Below, in pieces: positions 49,780 through 57,496 of a stretch of DNA of 64,000 nucleotides. Numbering within the stretch: the first letter of the stretch is position 1; each line of letters opens with the position of its first letter. The notes beneath the pieces were generated by a model. It worked only from the letters and a program-made list of their open reading frames with translations, did not search any database and was not told the DNA's origin. The translations under genes were made by a program, and so were the position numbers. Where the stretch lies: the NCBI GenBank assembly GCA_017536765.1, contig JAFXGV010000038.1, forward strand, positions 1 through 64,000, written 5' to 3'. The DNA is from Bacteroidaceae bacterium. Its GTDB lineage: Bacteria; Bacteroidota; Bacteroidia; Bacteroidales; Bacteroidaceae.

Positions 49780-50583
49780 TTACTTTAATATATTATACAA
49801 GAGTGATGTCAAAGACACAAGAATAGATGTAGCCGAGAACCACAACGATGTGGTACTTCCCACATCGGAGCCCTTAGCTTTGGCTTTGTTGGGGGTAACA
49901 TACACAACATCGTTTTGCTGCAGATGATAATAGGGAGATGCAACGATTGAAGCATCGGTAAGATTGAGTTCGTGTACCGAAGTGCGTCCGTTTACATCTT
50001 CGCGTATAATTTTCACATTCTCACGCATACCATATATTGTCATATCACGTGCAAGTGCAAGCGCCTGGAATATATTCACTTTATCATCTTTTATAACAAA
50101 AGTTCCCGGTTGTGCCACCTCACCAAGCACCGATATTTTGAAATCGGCAAAACGAACCGTAACAATAGGTGGTATTGCAAATGCACCTTTGATTTTAGCA
50201 AGAATAAGTTGCTCTGCCTCCCGTTTGGAGAGACCTGCAACGTGCAAAGTACCCACTACCGGAAACTCAATATTTCCATCACCATCTACAAGATAATCCT
50301 GATATGAAGGTTGCGATGCGATGACAGACCTCTCGTTATAAGATTGAGCAACTACCAGATTATACGGTGTTGCAGCCACAGGATCGTTTGGCGACACCAC
50401 TATAATGCTCAACAAATCGCGGGGTTGAATCTTTGCCTCATAAACAGTATCTGCCTGATGCAAACTATCAATAGCGCTACTGTTCTGCATATAAGGAACC
50501 TGCTTGTACGATGTACAAGATGTTGCGAAAAAGAGGGCAAGCAAAAAAGCTGCGCCTAAAAATCCAAATTTGTTTAGTTTCAT
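49780..50583 (-). CDS. Polysaccharide export lipoprotein (Wza-like)
   Basis: 267 residues from the ATG at 50583 (MKLNKFGFLGAAFLLALFFATSC); the frame upstream has no signal peptide. Lipobox FATSC, lipidated Cys at about 23. Two SLBB/Poly_export stretches: QPRDLLSIIVVSPNDPVAATPYN (Poly_export) and VTVRFADFKISVLGEVAQPGTFVI (SLBB). A C-terminal hydrophobic stretch (SLWFSATSILVSLTSLLYNIL) may cross the outer membrane. It makes the outer-membrane channel for the polysaccharide handled by the next gene, 8 bases downstream. No glycosyltransferases follow. Confidence 0.92.
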   Translation of the reverse strand: MKLNKFGFLGAAFLLALFFATSCTSYKQVPYMQNSSAIDSLHQADTVYEAKIQPRDLLSIIVVSPNDPVAATPYNLVVAQSYNERSVIASQPSYQDYLVDGDGNIEFPVVGTLHVAGLSKREAEQLILAKIKGAFAIPPIVTVRFADFKISVLGEVAQPGTFVIKDDKVNIFQALALARDMTIYGMRENVKIIREDVNGRTSVHELNLTDASIVASPYYHLQQNDVVYVTPNKAKAKGSDVGSTTSLWFSATSILVSLTSLLYNILK

Positions 50584-50791
50584 ATATCTTATATTTTTTC
50601 TTTCACTATCATCTGTTAGCGCAAAGCGCGTAAATATCCTATTATTTTGCAAATATAATCAAACAAATAAGAATTTACATCTTTTTATGTAAAAAAAACA
50701 TTTACATCAGGAAATATATATCAAATTGTAGCAGGCATACATTTTGCAAGCATAGGAGAAAAATCAAAAATTCAAGAAAAGTACAAAGCAA

Positions 50792-50823
50792 TTTGCCCAA
50801 TTACACATATTGGATTATCTTCG
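50792..50823 (+). promoter_or_regulatory. Textbook Bacteroidetes promoter of mltG
   Basis: TTTG (50792-50795), 20 nt, TATCTTCG (50816-50823), then the ATG at 50850. It contradicts the longer open frame that begins at 50793, since that would start inside the promoter. Confidence 0.8.
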
Positions 50824-50849
50824 CAAGAAAAGCAAATAAATATAAAATA

Positions 50850-51875
50850 ATGAAGCGGAAAATTATCATTGCCATAACGATATTGGCAATAGCAACTATG
50901 GGTGCGGCAGCACTGGGGCACTACATATTAAAAGGGGCACAAGTGAATATCGATGACACAGTATATATTTACATATACCCATCGGACACTGCAGAAAGCA
51001 TCATAAGAAAAATAGAAGAAGCAGCCAACCCCCACACAATGCTTGGCTTTAAGATTTTAGCAAAGCACAACAACCTGAACAAGCAAAAACGTACAGGCCG
51101 TTTTGCCATATATGACGGCGACGATATGCACAGCCTCTATCGCCGCATCGTGAGCAACCAGCAAACACCCATTATGGTAACAATACCTGCCACCCGCACC
51201 GTGGAACAATTGGTTGCCACCGTAAGCAAGCAGTTAATGATAGATTCGGCATCCATAGCCCACTTTGCATTGAACCATCTATACTACCAACGCGTGGGAT
51301 ACACAACCGCCACCCTCCCCGGCCTGTTCATCCCCAACACATACGAACTATATTGGAATATCGCCCCCGAGCGTTTTATGGCAAGAATGTTGCGTGAGCA
51401 CGATATCTTCTGGAACGACAGCCGCCGCGCAAAGGCAAAAGCCATAGGGCTAAGCATCGACGAGGTGGCCACGCTGGCATCTATAGTAGACGAAGAGACC
51501 AACAACGACAAAGAGAAGCCCATAGTTGCCGGGCTGTACATCAACCGTTTGAAACGCGGTATTCCCCTGCAAGCCGACCCCACCGTAAAATACGCATTGG
51601 GCGATTTCACACGCAAGCGCATCCTTAAAAAAGACCTGGAGATTGATTCCCCCTATAACACATATAAATATAAAGGCCTGCCCCCGGGCCCCATACGCAT
51701 ACCCACCATACAGGCAATAGAGAGTGTGCTTAACCACGCAAAGCATAATTATATATATATGTGTGCAAAAGAGGATTTTTCGGGCACGCACAATTTTGCC
51801 ACCACACTTGCACAGCACAATGCCAACGCACAACGTTACCAACAAGCCCTAAACAAACTAAACATAAAGAAATGA
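50850..51875 (+). CDS. mltG: Endolytic murein transglycosylase MltG
   Basis: 341 residues. Cuts nascent peptidoglycan strands, limiting their length. N-terminal membrane anchor (IIIAITILAIATMGAAAL), LysM-like part, then the YceG catalytic domain with ASIVDEETNNDKEKPIVAGLYINRL near 212; the glutamate in VDEET corresponds to the catalytic Glu of E. coli MltG. LQADPTVKYALG and SPYNTYKYKGLPPGPI follow, both family hallmarks. It overlaps the hexosaminidase gene by ATGA, so the two are translationally coupled. Confidence 0.95.
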   Translation: MKRKIIIAITILAIATMGAAALGHYILKGAQVNIDDTVYIYIYPSDTAESIIRKIEEAANPHTMLGFKILAKHNNLNKQKRTGRFAIYDGDDMHSLYRRIVSNQQTPIMVTIPATRTVEQLVATVSKQLMIDSASIAHFALNHLYYQRVGYTTATLPGLFIPNTYELYWNIAPERFMARMLREHDIFWNDSRRAKAKAIGLSIDEVATLASIVDEETNNDKEKPIVAGLYINRLKRGIPLQADPTVKYALGDFTRKRILKKDLEIDSPYNTYKYKGLPPGPIRIPTIQAIESVLNHAKHNYIYMCAKEDFSGTHNFATTLAQHNANAQRYQQALNKLNIKK

Positions 51876-53485
51876 GAACGGTTTTACTGACACTATTCAT
51901 AGCACTATTTGCAGCAAGCGCAACGGCGCAAGGTCCATTGGATGCACTCATCCCCATACCCAACAAGGTTGAAGTATGCAGCAAAGGCCGCACATACAGC
52001 ATCGACAAGAAAAGCGCCATTAAAACAACGCTGGCACACGATTCGCACTGCATCAAAGAACTGCAAAAAAGCATCGAGAAACACACCGGCGCCGCAGTAC
52101 CCGTTTCCGAAAAGGGCGACATCATTTTTGAAACCGACACCACACTGCAGGGCGGCGAACACTACACAATAGAAATCACCCCCAAAGGCATACACATAAA
52201 GGGTAGCACCGAAACCGCATTACTGCGCGCAGTGCAAACAATGGAACAAATTATGCTTGGCGACTACATAAACAGCGCAAGCAAAAAGATAGCCTGCCTC
52301 TCGATAGACGACTATCCACGCTATCACCACCGCGCAATAATGATAGACCCTGCACGACACTTCATCCCTGTAAACGATGTAAAGTTCTTCATAGACCGGA
52401 TAGCAAAATACAAATACAACATACTGCAGCTGCACCTCACCGACGACCAAGGCTGGCGCGTAGAGATAAAAAGCCACCCGCAACTCACAGCCAAAGGGGC
52501 CTTCCGCAACGCCAAAGGAGGAGCACAAGGCCCCGACAACGGCTTTTACACACAGGAAGAACTTAAAGAGATTGTGGAATATGCAGCCACACGCGGCATA
52601 GAAGTAATCCCCGAGCTCGATATCCCGGGGCACTCGGCCGCTTTCCTTGCAGCCTACCCCCACGCAGGGTGCCCCTTCCTGCACAACAGCGTAATAGACC
52701 TTGGCGAAACCACAAACAGAATGTTATGCGCCTGCAACGAAAGCACATACACCATATACGCCGACATATTCAAGGAACTTGCCGAAATATTCCCATCGCA
52801 GTACATACATTTAGGTGGCGACGAGGCAGCCATAGAGGCCAACTGGGCAAAGTGCGACAACTGCATCGCCCTGATGAAAAAGAGCGGATACAGCAGCCCC
52901 GAGCAGTTGATGAACATATTCTTCGGCAAGATGCTTGCCATTGTTCGCCAAAACGGCAAAAAGCCCATACTCTGGTGCGAACTCGACAACATATACCCAC
53001 CGGCAAACGACTACCTATTCCCCTACCCCGCCGATGTAACGCTCGTTACCTGGCGCAACGCGCTCACACCAAAATGCATAGAGCTCACCCGCAAACACGG
53101 GCACAGCCTCATTATGGCACCGGGAGAACACGCATACCTCGACTACCCGCAATACAAGGGCGACCTACCCGAATTCGGCAATTGGGGAATGCCGGTCACC
53201 ACCCTTGAGCAGACCTACGCACTCGAGCCCGGATACAACCTACCGGCAGGAGAACAGAGCCATATAATAGGCATAATGGGTACCCTGTGGGCCGAAGCCA
53301 TACGCGATATAAACCGCCTGACTTATATGGCATTCCCTCGTGCCCTTGCCCTTGCCGAAGCAGGTTGGAGCGAAGCGCCCCGTCGCAGTTGGGAGAGTTT
53401 CAAGCAACGCCTGCTACCCAATATCAACGACCTTATCAAAAGCGGAGTATCACTGCGCGTACCATTTGAAATATTCCAAAGATAA
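51872..53485 (+). CDS. GH20 beta-N-acetylhexosaminidase
   Basis: 537 residues from the ATG at 51872, which overlaps the mltG stop as ATGA; the earlier frame would overlap mltG by 111 bases. Signal peptide MRTVLLTLFIALFAASATAQ, so periplasmic or surface. GH20b domain about 25-145, then the GH20 barrel with DDYPRYHHRAIMIDPARHF, QLHLTDDQGWRVEI, and the catalytic pair in HLGGDEA (Asp316-Glu317). Releases terminal GlcNAc or GalNAc from glycans, mucin, or cell-wall fragments. Coupling to mltG suggests peptidoglycan turnover, but host glycans cannot be excluded. No lipobox. Confidence 0.94.
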   Translation: MRTVLLTLFIALFAASATAQGPLDALIPIPNKVEVCSKGRTYSIDKKSAIKTTLAHDSHCIKELQKSIEKHTGAAVPVSEKGDIIFETDTTLQGGEHYTIEITPKGIHIKGSTETALLRAVQTMEQIMLGDYINSASKKIACLSIDDYPRYHHRAIMIDPARHFIPVNDVKFFIDRIAKYKYNILQLHLTDDQGWRVEIKSHPQLTAKGAFRNAKGGAQGPDNGFYTQEELKEIVEYAATRGIEVIPELDIPGHSAAFLAAYPHAGCPFLHNSVIDLGETTNRMLCACNESTYTIYADIFKELAEIFPSQYIHLGGDEAAIEANWAKCDNCIALMKKSGYSSPEQLMNIFFGKMLAIVRQNGKKPILWCELDNIYPPANDYLFPYPADVTLVTWRNALTPKCIELTRKHGHSLIMAPGEHAYLDYPQYKGDLPEFGNWGMPVTTLEQTYALEPGYNLPAGEQSHIIGIMGTLWAEAIRDINRLTYMAFPRALALAEAGWSEAPRRSWESFKQRLLPNINDLIKSGVSLRVPFEIFQR

Positions 53486-53500
53486 ATACAAGCATCCACC

Positions 53501-53540
53501 CACACAACAGGAGCACCCCGCGGGGTGCTCCTGTTGTGTG
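53501..53540. terminator. Perfect 40-bp palindrome after the GH20 gene
   Basis: Two exact 20-base complementary halves (starting CACACAACAGGAGCACCCCG) with no spacer and no long T-tract. It is 15 nt past the hexosaminidase stop, the probable end of the mltG transcript, and 9 bases from the end of the structured RNA on the other strand. Confidence 0.7.
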
Positions 53541-53548
53541 TATAAAAC

Positions 53549-53735
53549 AAAAAAGTTTTGCTGCACGACGAGAACGATGAAACTCCGAGAAAAAATGATT
53601 TGAGTGCCCTTATCCTTTGTAATCCACCGGCTCTCGAAAGCTACCCGAAGGTTGTGGCCCGCCATTGGAAACAGAAGCTTGTCTCGGTTTCTTTTGTAAA
53701 ATTGATGAGTTTCCCAGTCGTTCGTACAGCAAAAC
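53549..53735 (-). ncRNA. Structured small RNA, probably 6S-like
   Basis: About 187 nt on the minus strand. A long closing stem pairs GTTTTGCTGTACGA (5' end, 53735) with TCGTGCAGCAAAAC (3' end, 53555) over 14 bp, then ACGA/TCGT and GAAACTC/GAGTTTC. A 20-nt asymmetric bulge on the 5' strand follows, then CCGAG/CTCGG and an inner hairpin region. Six T residues follow the stem. The -7 box TATATTTG sits 6 bases upstream of the predicted start. Length and closing-stem/bulge layout fit 6S RNA, which inhibits RNA polymerase; I could not confirm the family. Reading frames here are not gene-like. It shares no features with tmRNA or RNase P. Confidence 0.6.
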
Positions 53736-53741
53736 CTATTA

Positions 53742-53749
53742 CAAATATA
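53742..53749 (-). promoter_or_regulatory. -7 promoter box of the structured RNA
   Basis: Minus-strand TATATTTG (TAnnTTTG), 6 bases before the predicted RNA start. A TTTG-type -33 element lies upstream near 53766 with shorter than usual spacing. Confidence 0.55.
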
Positions 53750-53849
53750 TATTACTTTTTATATACAAACAATCATTCGCACCTTTTTTTTCGCATTTTA
53801 ATATCTTATCACAATTATTACGGCAAATAAACAGGCTTATGGGTATAAA

Positions 53850-53887
53850 AACACAAAACCAACCAAGTCATTGGTTGGTTTTGTGTT
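53850..53887 (-). terminator. Intrinsic terminator of the infC-rpmI-rplT operon
   Basis: AACACAAAACCAACCAA and TTGGTTGGTTTTGTGTT pair exactly around GTCA. It begins 15 bases past the rplT stop. The 53750-53849 gap below it is AT-rich and carries the structured RNA's promoter. Confidence 0.85.
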
Positions 53888-53902
53888 CTATGAAAGGTTA
53901 AA

Positions 53903-54250
53903 TTACTTCTTCACCTTATCCACGATAGCTTTGAAAGCTGCTGGATTGTTCATAGCGAGGTCGGCAAGAACCTTACGGTTAATCTCGATACCGGCCTTGT
54001 GAAGAGCACCCATCAACTGTGAGTATGAAAGGCCCTCCAAACGAGCGGCTGCGTTGATACGCTGAATCCACAATGCGCGGAACTCGCGTTTCTTGTTACG
54101 ACGGTCGCGGAATGCATAAGTAAGACCTTTCTCCCAAGTATTCTTGGCAACTGTCCACACATTTTTTCTTGCACCAAAGTAACCTCTGGTCAAACCTAAA
54201 ATTTTCTTTCTTCTTGCTCTTGAAGCAACGTGATTTACTGATCTTGGCAT
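53903..54250 (-). CDS. rplT: Ribosomal protein bL20
   Basis: 115 residues, canonical. Binds 23S rRNA early in large-subunit assembly. [69 protein letters not shown] is the whole conserved basic helical start in order; the C-terminal globular part ends IVDKVKK. Last gene of infC-rpmI-rplT, the usual order in bacteria. Confidence 0.98.
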   Translation of the reverse strand: MPRSVNHVASRARRKKILGLTRGYFGARKNVWTVAKNTWEKGLTYAFRDRRNKKREFRALWIQRINAAARLEGLSYSQLMGALHKAGIEINRKVLADLAMNNPAAFKAIVDKVKK

Positions 54251-54329
54251 AGTTTTAAATCTTTTGAATGTTAGCGCCGTTCATTTTAACGAGCTTGGTA
54301 GCTAATACATTCGGTTAATAATACAATAC

Positions 54330-54527
54330 TTAACGCAATGACAACAATTCCTTAACACTCTTAACATTGGCAGAATCGAGGGTTGTAAAGTGTACAAGGT
54401 TTCTCTTCTGCTTCTTTGTCTTCTTAGTCAGGATGTGACTGTGATAAGCATGTTTTCTTTTAATTTTACCTGTTCCGGTAAGAGCGAATCTTTTTTTGGC
54501 ACCGGAGTTAGTTTTAACTTTTGGCAT
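54330..54527 (-). CDS. rpmI: Ribosomal protein bL35
   Basis: 65 residues, very basic: begins [21 protein letters not shown] and contains [21 protein letters not shown], both conserved in bL35. It lies 79 bases before rplT and 60 bases after infC. Confidence 0.97.
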   Translation of the reverse strand: MPKVKTNSGAKKRFALTGTGKIKRKHAYHSHILTKKTKKQKRNLVHFTTLDSANVKSVKELLSLR

Positions 54528-54587
54528 TTTATAAAAAATTTATAGTTAATAATCATCGGTAGCGTACTATCCAACACTACTCGCTTT

Positions 54588-55166
54588 TTATTCTTCTGTT
54601 TTAGGCGCTTCGGGCTTGGCGGGTTTCTCCTTCTTTGCAGGAGTTGCCTTTTTGGGCGACACCATAATTGTCATACGCTTTCCCTCGAGCACGGGCATCA
54701 TATCGAGCTTGCCATAATCCTCTAAATCCTTTGCAAATCGAAGCAAGAGAATTTCGCCCTGCTCCTTGAAAAGTATCGAGCGACCTTTGAAAAAGACATA
54801 TGCCTTAACCTTGTCGCCGTCCTGCAGGAAGCTGATGGCGTGCTTCAGTTTGAAATTATAGTCGTGGTCGTCGGTCTGGGGGCCGAAACGAATCTCCTTG
54901 ACATCAATCTTCACCTGTTTCGCCTTTTGCTCTTTCTGGCGTTTTTTCAACTGATAAAGGAACTTTGAGTACTCAATCAAACGGCACACCGGAGGATTTG
55001 CTGTGGGAGAAATCTCCACCAAATCGAGACCTTTTTCATCGGCGAGGTCGAGCGCCTTGCTCAATGGGAGCACCATAGATTCTACATCATCGCCCACGAT
55101 GCGCACCTCGTTTGCACGAATCTGCTCGTTTATACGATATTGATTCTTAATGTTGTCGTTCTTCAT
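54588..55166 (-). CDS. infC: Translation initiation factor IF-3
   Basis: 192 residues. Binds the 30S subunit and checks start-codon pairing. N-domain with [15 protein letters not shown], linker, then C-domain with [22 protein letters not shown] and MTIMVSPKK. The C-terminal tail ([17 protein letters not shown]) is low-complexity, typical of Bacteroidetes. It starts with ATG instead of the AUU used for autoregulation in E. coli. It has its own promoter (55229-55236) and so is not dependent on thrS. Confidence 0.97.
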   Translation of the reverse strand: MKNDNIKNQYRINEQIRANEVRIVGDDVESMVLPLSKALDLADEKGLDLVEISPTANPPVCRLIEYSKFLYQLKKRQKEQKAKQVKIDVKEIRFGPQTDDHDYNFKLKHAISFLQDGDKVKAYVFFKGRSILFKEQGEILLLRFAKDLEDYGKLDMMPVLEGKRMTIMVSPKKATPAKKEKPAKPEAPKTEE

Positions 55167-55228
55167 TAATTAGGTTTAGGTAAAGTACTTAATTTATTCT
55201 TTGTTCTTATTCTGCTGAAAAAACGTCG

Positions 55229-55236
55229 CAAATTTA
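55229..55236 (-). promoter_or_regulatory. -7 promoter box of infC operon
   Basis: Minus-strand TAAATTTG, a perfect TAnnTTTG box, 63 nt before the infC ATG. The 55167-55363 gap holds this promoter and the thrS terminator. Confidence 0.65.
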
Positions 55237-55320
55237 CGACTTATTTACCACATTACGAAGAGGTTTGCTCTTTTTTTTATAAAAAAACGAAAAAAAAATC
55301 CCTCTTACACGGGTAAAAAA

Positions 55321-55356
55321 GAGCAAAATCCAAACTCTATGGCTTGGATTTTGCTA
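55321..55356 (-). terminator. Intrinsic terminator after thrS
   Basis: AGCAAAATCCAA and TTGGATTTTGCT pair around a 12-nt loop; minus direction ends in CTTTTTTA. It separates thrS from infC. Confidence 0.85.
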
Positions 55357-55363
55357 TAAACGG

Positions 55364-57328
55364 TTAGTTGGCAGGTGCCACCTCTTTGCGAATTGTTCTG
55401 GTACGAATCTCCTCGGTAATGGCAGCAATGAACTCGGCAACAGGTTTCACACCCTCGTCACCGGCAAAACGGCTGCGCACTGCCACGGTGCCCATCTCCT
55501 CCTCCTGCTGGCCAAGCACAAGCATATAAGGAATACGATTGTTGCGGGCATCGCGAATCTTGTAACCAATCTTTTCGGAACGGTTGTCAACCGAGCAGAG
55601 GATGCCGTTCTTCTTAAGCTCGGCAGCCACCTTGTGGGCATAATCGCCATATTTCTCCGAGATGGGGAGCACGCGCACCTGTTCGGGGCACAACCAAGTG
55701 GGGAATTTGCCCTCATATTTCTCAATGAGCCAAGCGAGTGTACGCTCGTAGCAACCCATACTTGTGCGGTGGATGATGTAGGGGCGCACCTTCTCGCCGT
55801 TCTGGTCTATGTAGAACATATCGAACTGCGCAGCAAGCAGAGCATCCCACTGAACGGTAATCATTGTATCCTCCTTGCCATATACATTTTTGGCATTGAT
55901 ATCCACCTTGGGGCCATAGAAGGCAGCACCGCCGGTCTCCTCAACAAAGGGAATGTCGAGTTCCACGAGCATTTCGCGTATATGCTGCTGTGTAGCCTCC
56001 CACACATCGGCCTCGCCTATATATTTTGCACGGTTTTCGGGATCCCATTTTGCAAGCACATAAGTGACATCGTCCTGCAAGCCAAGTGTAACCATCACGT
56101 GCTTTGCAAGAGCAAGGCACTTTTTGAACTCCTCTACCATCTGGTCGGGGCGCACAATGAGGTGTCCCTCGCTGATGGTAAACTGGCGCACACGTGTGAG
56201 GCCGTGCATCTCGCCCGAATCCTCGTTGCGAAACAAGGTAGACGTCTCGCTGTAGCGCAAAGGCAGGTCGCGGTATGAGTGCTGAGTAGCCTTATACACA
56301 TAGTACTGGAAGGGGCAGGTCATTGGGCGCAGAGCAAAAACCTCTTTGTCGGTCTCTTCGTCGCCAAGCACAAACATACCATCCTTGTAGTGATCCCAGT
56401 GGCCCGAAATCTTGTACAAATCGCTTTTTGCCATAAGGGGAGTTTTGGTACGAATGTAGCCCCACTCGTTATCCTCCAAATCCTCTATCCAACGCTGCAG
56501 AGTCTGCACGATTTTGGCGCCCTTGGGCATAAGCAGTGGCAAGCCCTGGCCAATTACATCCACAGTTGTAAAGAGCTCCATCTCGCGGCCAATCTTGTTG
56601 TGGTCGATATTCTTTATATGCTCCAGATGGGCCAAGTGAGCCTCCAGGTCCTCTTTTGAGAAGAAGGCTGTTCCGTATATGCGGGCAAGCGAAGCGTTGT
56701 TCTTGTCGGCACGCCAGTATGCGGTGGATGTAGAGAGCAGTTTGAAGCCCTTTATAAGTTTTGTATTCAGCAAGTGAGGGCCCATACAAAGGTCCACAAA
56801 ATCATCTTGTGAATATATTGTAATATCCTCTCCCTCGGGGATAGCATCAATGAGTTCCAGCTTGTAAGGCTCGTTTTTAGCCTTCATAATCTCTATGGCC
56901 TCGGCACGGGATACGGTTTTTCTCTCAATGCGGGGGTTCGATTTTATAATCTTCTTCATCTCCTTCTCAATGTCAGCAAGGCTCTCCTTGCTGAAGGGAG
57001 GACAATCGAAATCGTAGAAGAAGCCATTATCTGTAGCAGGGCCTATGGTGAGCTTTGCCTCGGGGAAGAGGTGCAGCACAGCCTCTGCCATAATATGTGT
57101 GGCGGTGTGGCGCAACACGTGCAAAGCCTCCTTGCTCTCGATGCCCACAAGCTCCACATCGCTGCCATCGGCAACCACGTCACGCAGGTCAATAACCTTC
57201 TCATTCACTTTTGCAGCAACAACGCTGTTGAGGAGTTTGGGATCGACCGACGAGATAATCTCTATAAGAGATTTACCCTCGGCTGCAAACTCCATTACAT
57301 TTCCATCGGGAAAAGAAATTTTAATCAT
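55364..57328 (-). CDS. thrS: Threonyl-tRNA synthetase
   Basis: 654 residues, full length. Domains in order: TGS (1-62), editing N2 domain with HTATHIMAEAVLHLFP near 73 and the Cys-ligand LVCMGPH-type segment DLCMGPHLLN near 180, then the class II catalytic core with GHWDHYKDGMFVL, RPMTCPFQYYVYK (zinc cysteine), RYSETSTLFRNEDSGEMHGLTRVRQFT (motif 2) and PYIIHRTSMGCYERTLAWLIE (motif 3), and an anticodon-binding C-terminus. Charges tRNA-Thr and removes mischarged serine. It has its own promoter with two dyads upstream. Confidence 0.98.
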   Translation of the reverse strand: MIKISFPDGNVMEFAAEGKSLIEIISSVDPKLLNSVVAAKVNEKVIDLRDVVADGSDVELVGIESKEALHVLRHTATHIMAEAVLHLFPEAKLTIGPATDNGFFYDFDCPPFSKESLADIEKEMKKIIKSNPRIERKTVSRAEAIEIMKAKNEPYKLELIDAIPEGEDITIYSQDDFVDLCMGPHLLNTKLIKGFKLLSTSTAYWRADKNNASLARIYGTAFFSKEDLEAHLAHLEHIKNIDHNKIGREMELFTTVDVIGQGLPLLMPKGAKIVQTLQRWIEDLEDNEWGYIRTKTPLMAKSDLYKISGHWDHYKDGMFVLGDEETDKEVFALRPMTCPFQYYVYKATQHSYRDLPLRYSETSTLFRNEDSGEMHGLTRVRQFTISEGHLIVRPDQMVEEFKKCLALAKHVMVTLGLQDDVTYVLAKWDPENRAKYIGEADVWEATQQHIREMLVELDIPFVEETGGAAFYGPKVDINAKNVYGKEDTMITVQWDALLAAQFDMFYIDQNGEKVRPYIIHRTSMGCYERTLAWLIEKYEGKFPTWLCPEQVRVLPISEKYGDYAHKVAAELKKNGILCSVDNRSEKIGYKIRDARNNRIPYMLVLGQQEEEMGTVAVRSRFAGDEGVKPVAEFIAAITEEIRTRTIRKEVAPAN

Positions 57329-57383
57329 ATCTGTCTAAATTTTAATTATCAATACTTGGTGCAAGCAACAGGCTTTTCATACC

Positions 57384-57424
57384 GCGCATTAGCGCATCCT
57401 ATTTCGCACATTAGTGCAAAGATA
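57384..57424 (-). promoter_or_regulatory. thrS promoter with two spaced 12-bp dyads
   Basis: Minus-strand TATCTTTG (57417-57424) is the -7 box. Two 12-base dyads, GCACTAATGTGC (57406-57417) and GCGCTAATGCGC (57384-57395), lie 22 bp apart at and after the expected start, about two helical turns. The arms differ but both keep the symmetry and the CTAATG centre. This suggests a repressor-type operator; RNA hairpins with a TAAT loop are the other reading. Confidence 0.55.
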
Positions 57425-57496
57425 GTGAAAACGAAAGAATAATCTTCCATTTACAACTTTTTTTTGTTTTGTAAAGGAAAAATCACGAAAACAGGG

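Noticed and set aside
53549-53735. tmRNA, RNase P RNA or SRP RNA
   Set aside because: No CCA end or tag frame, no GAGGAAAGUCC-type P4 core, and no SRP tetraloop motif; the length and closing stem fit 6S better.
53558-53830. 90-codon plus-strand gene in the structured RNA region
   Set aside because: No recognisable domain or start signal; the strand with promoter, pairing ends and T-tract is the other one.
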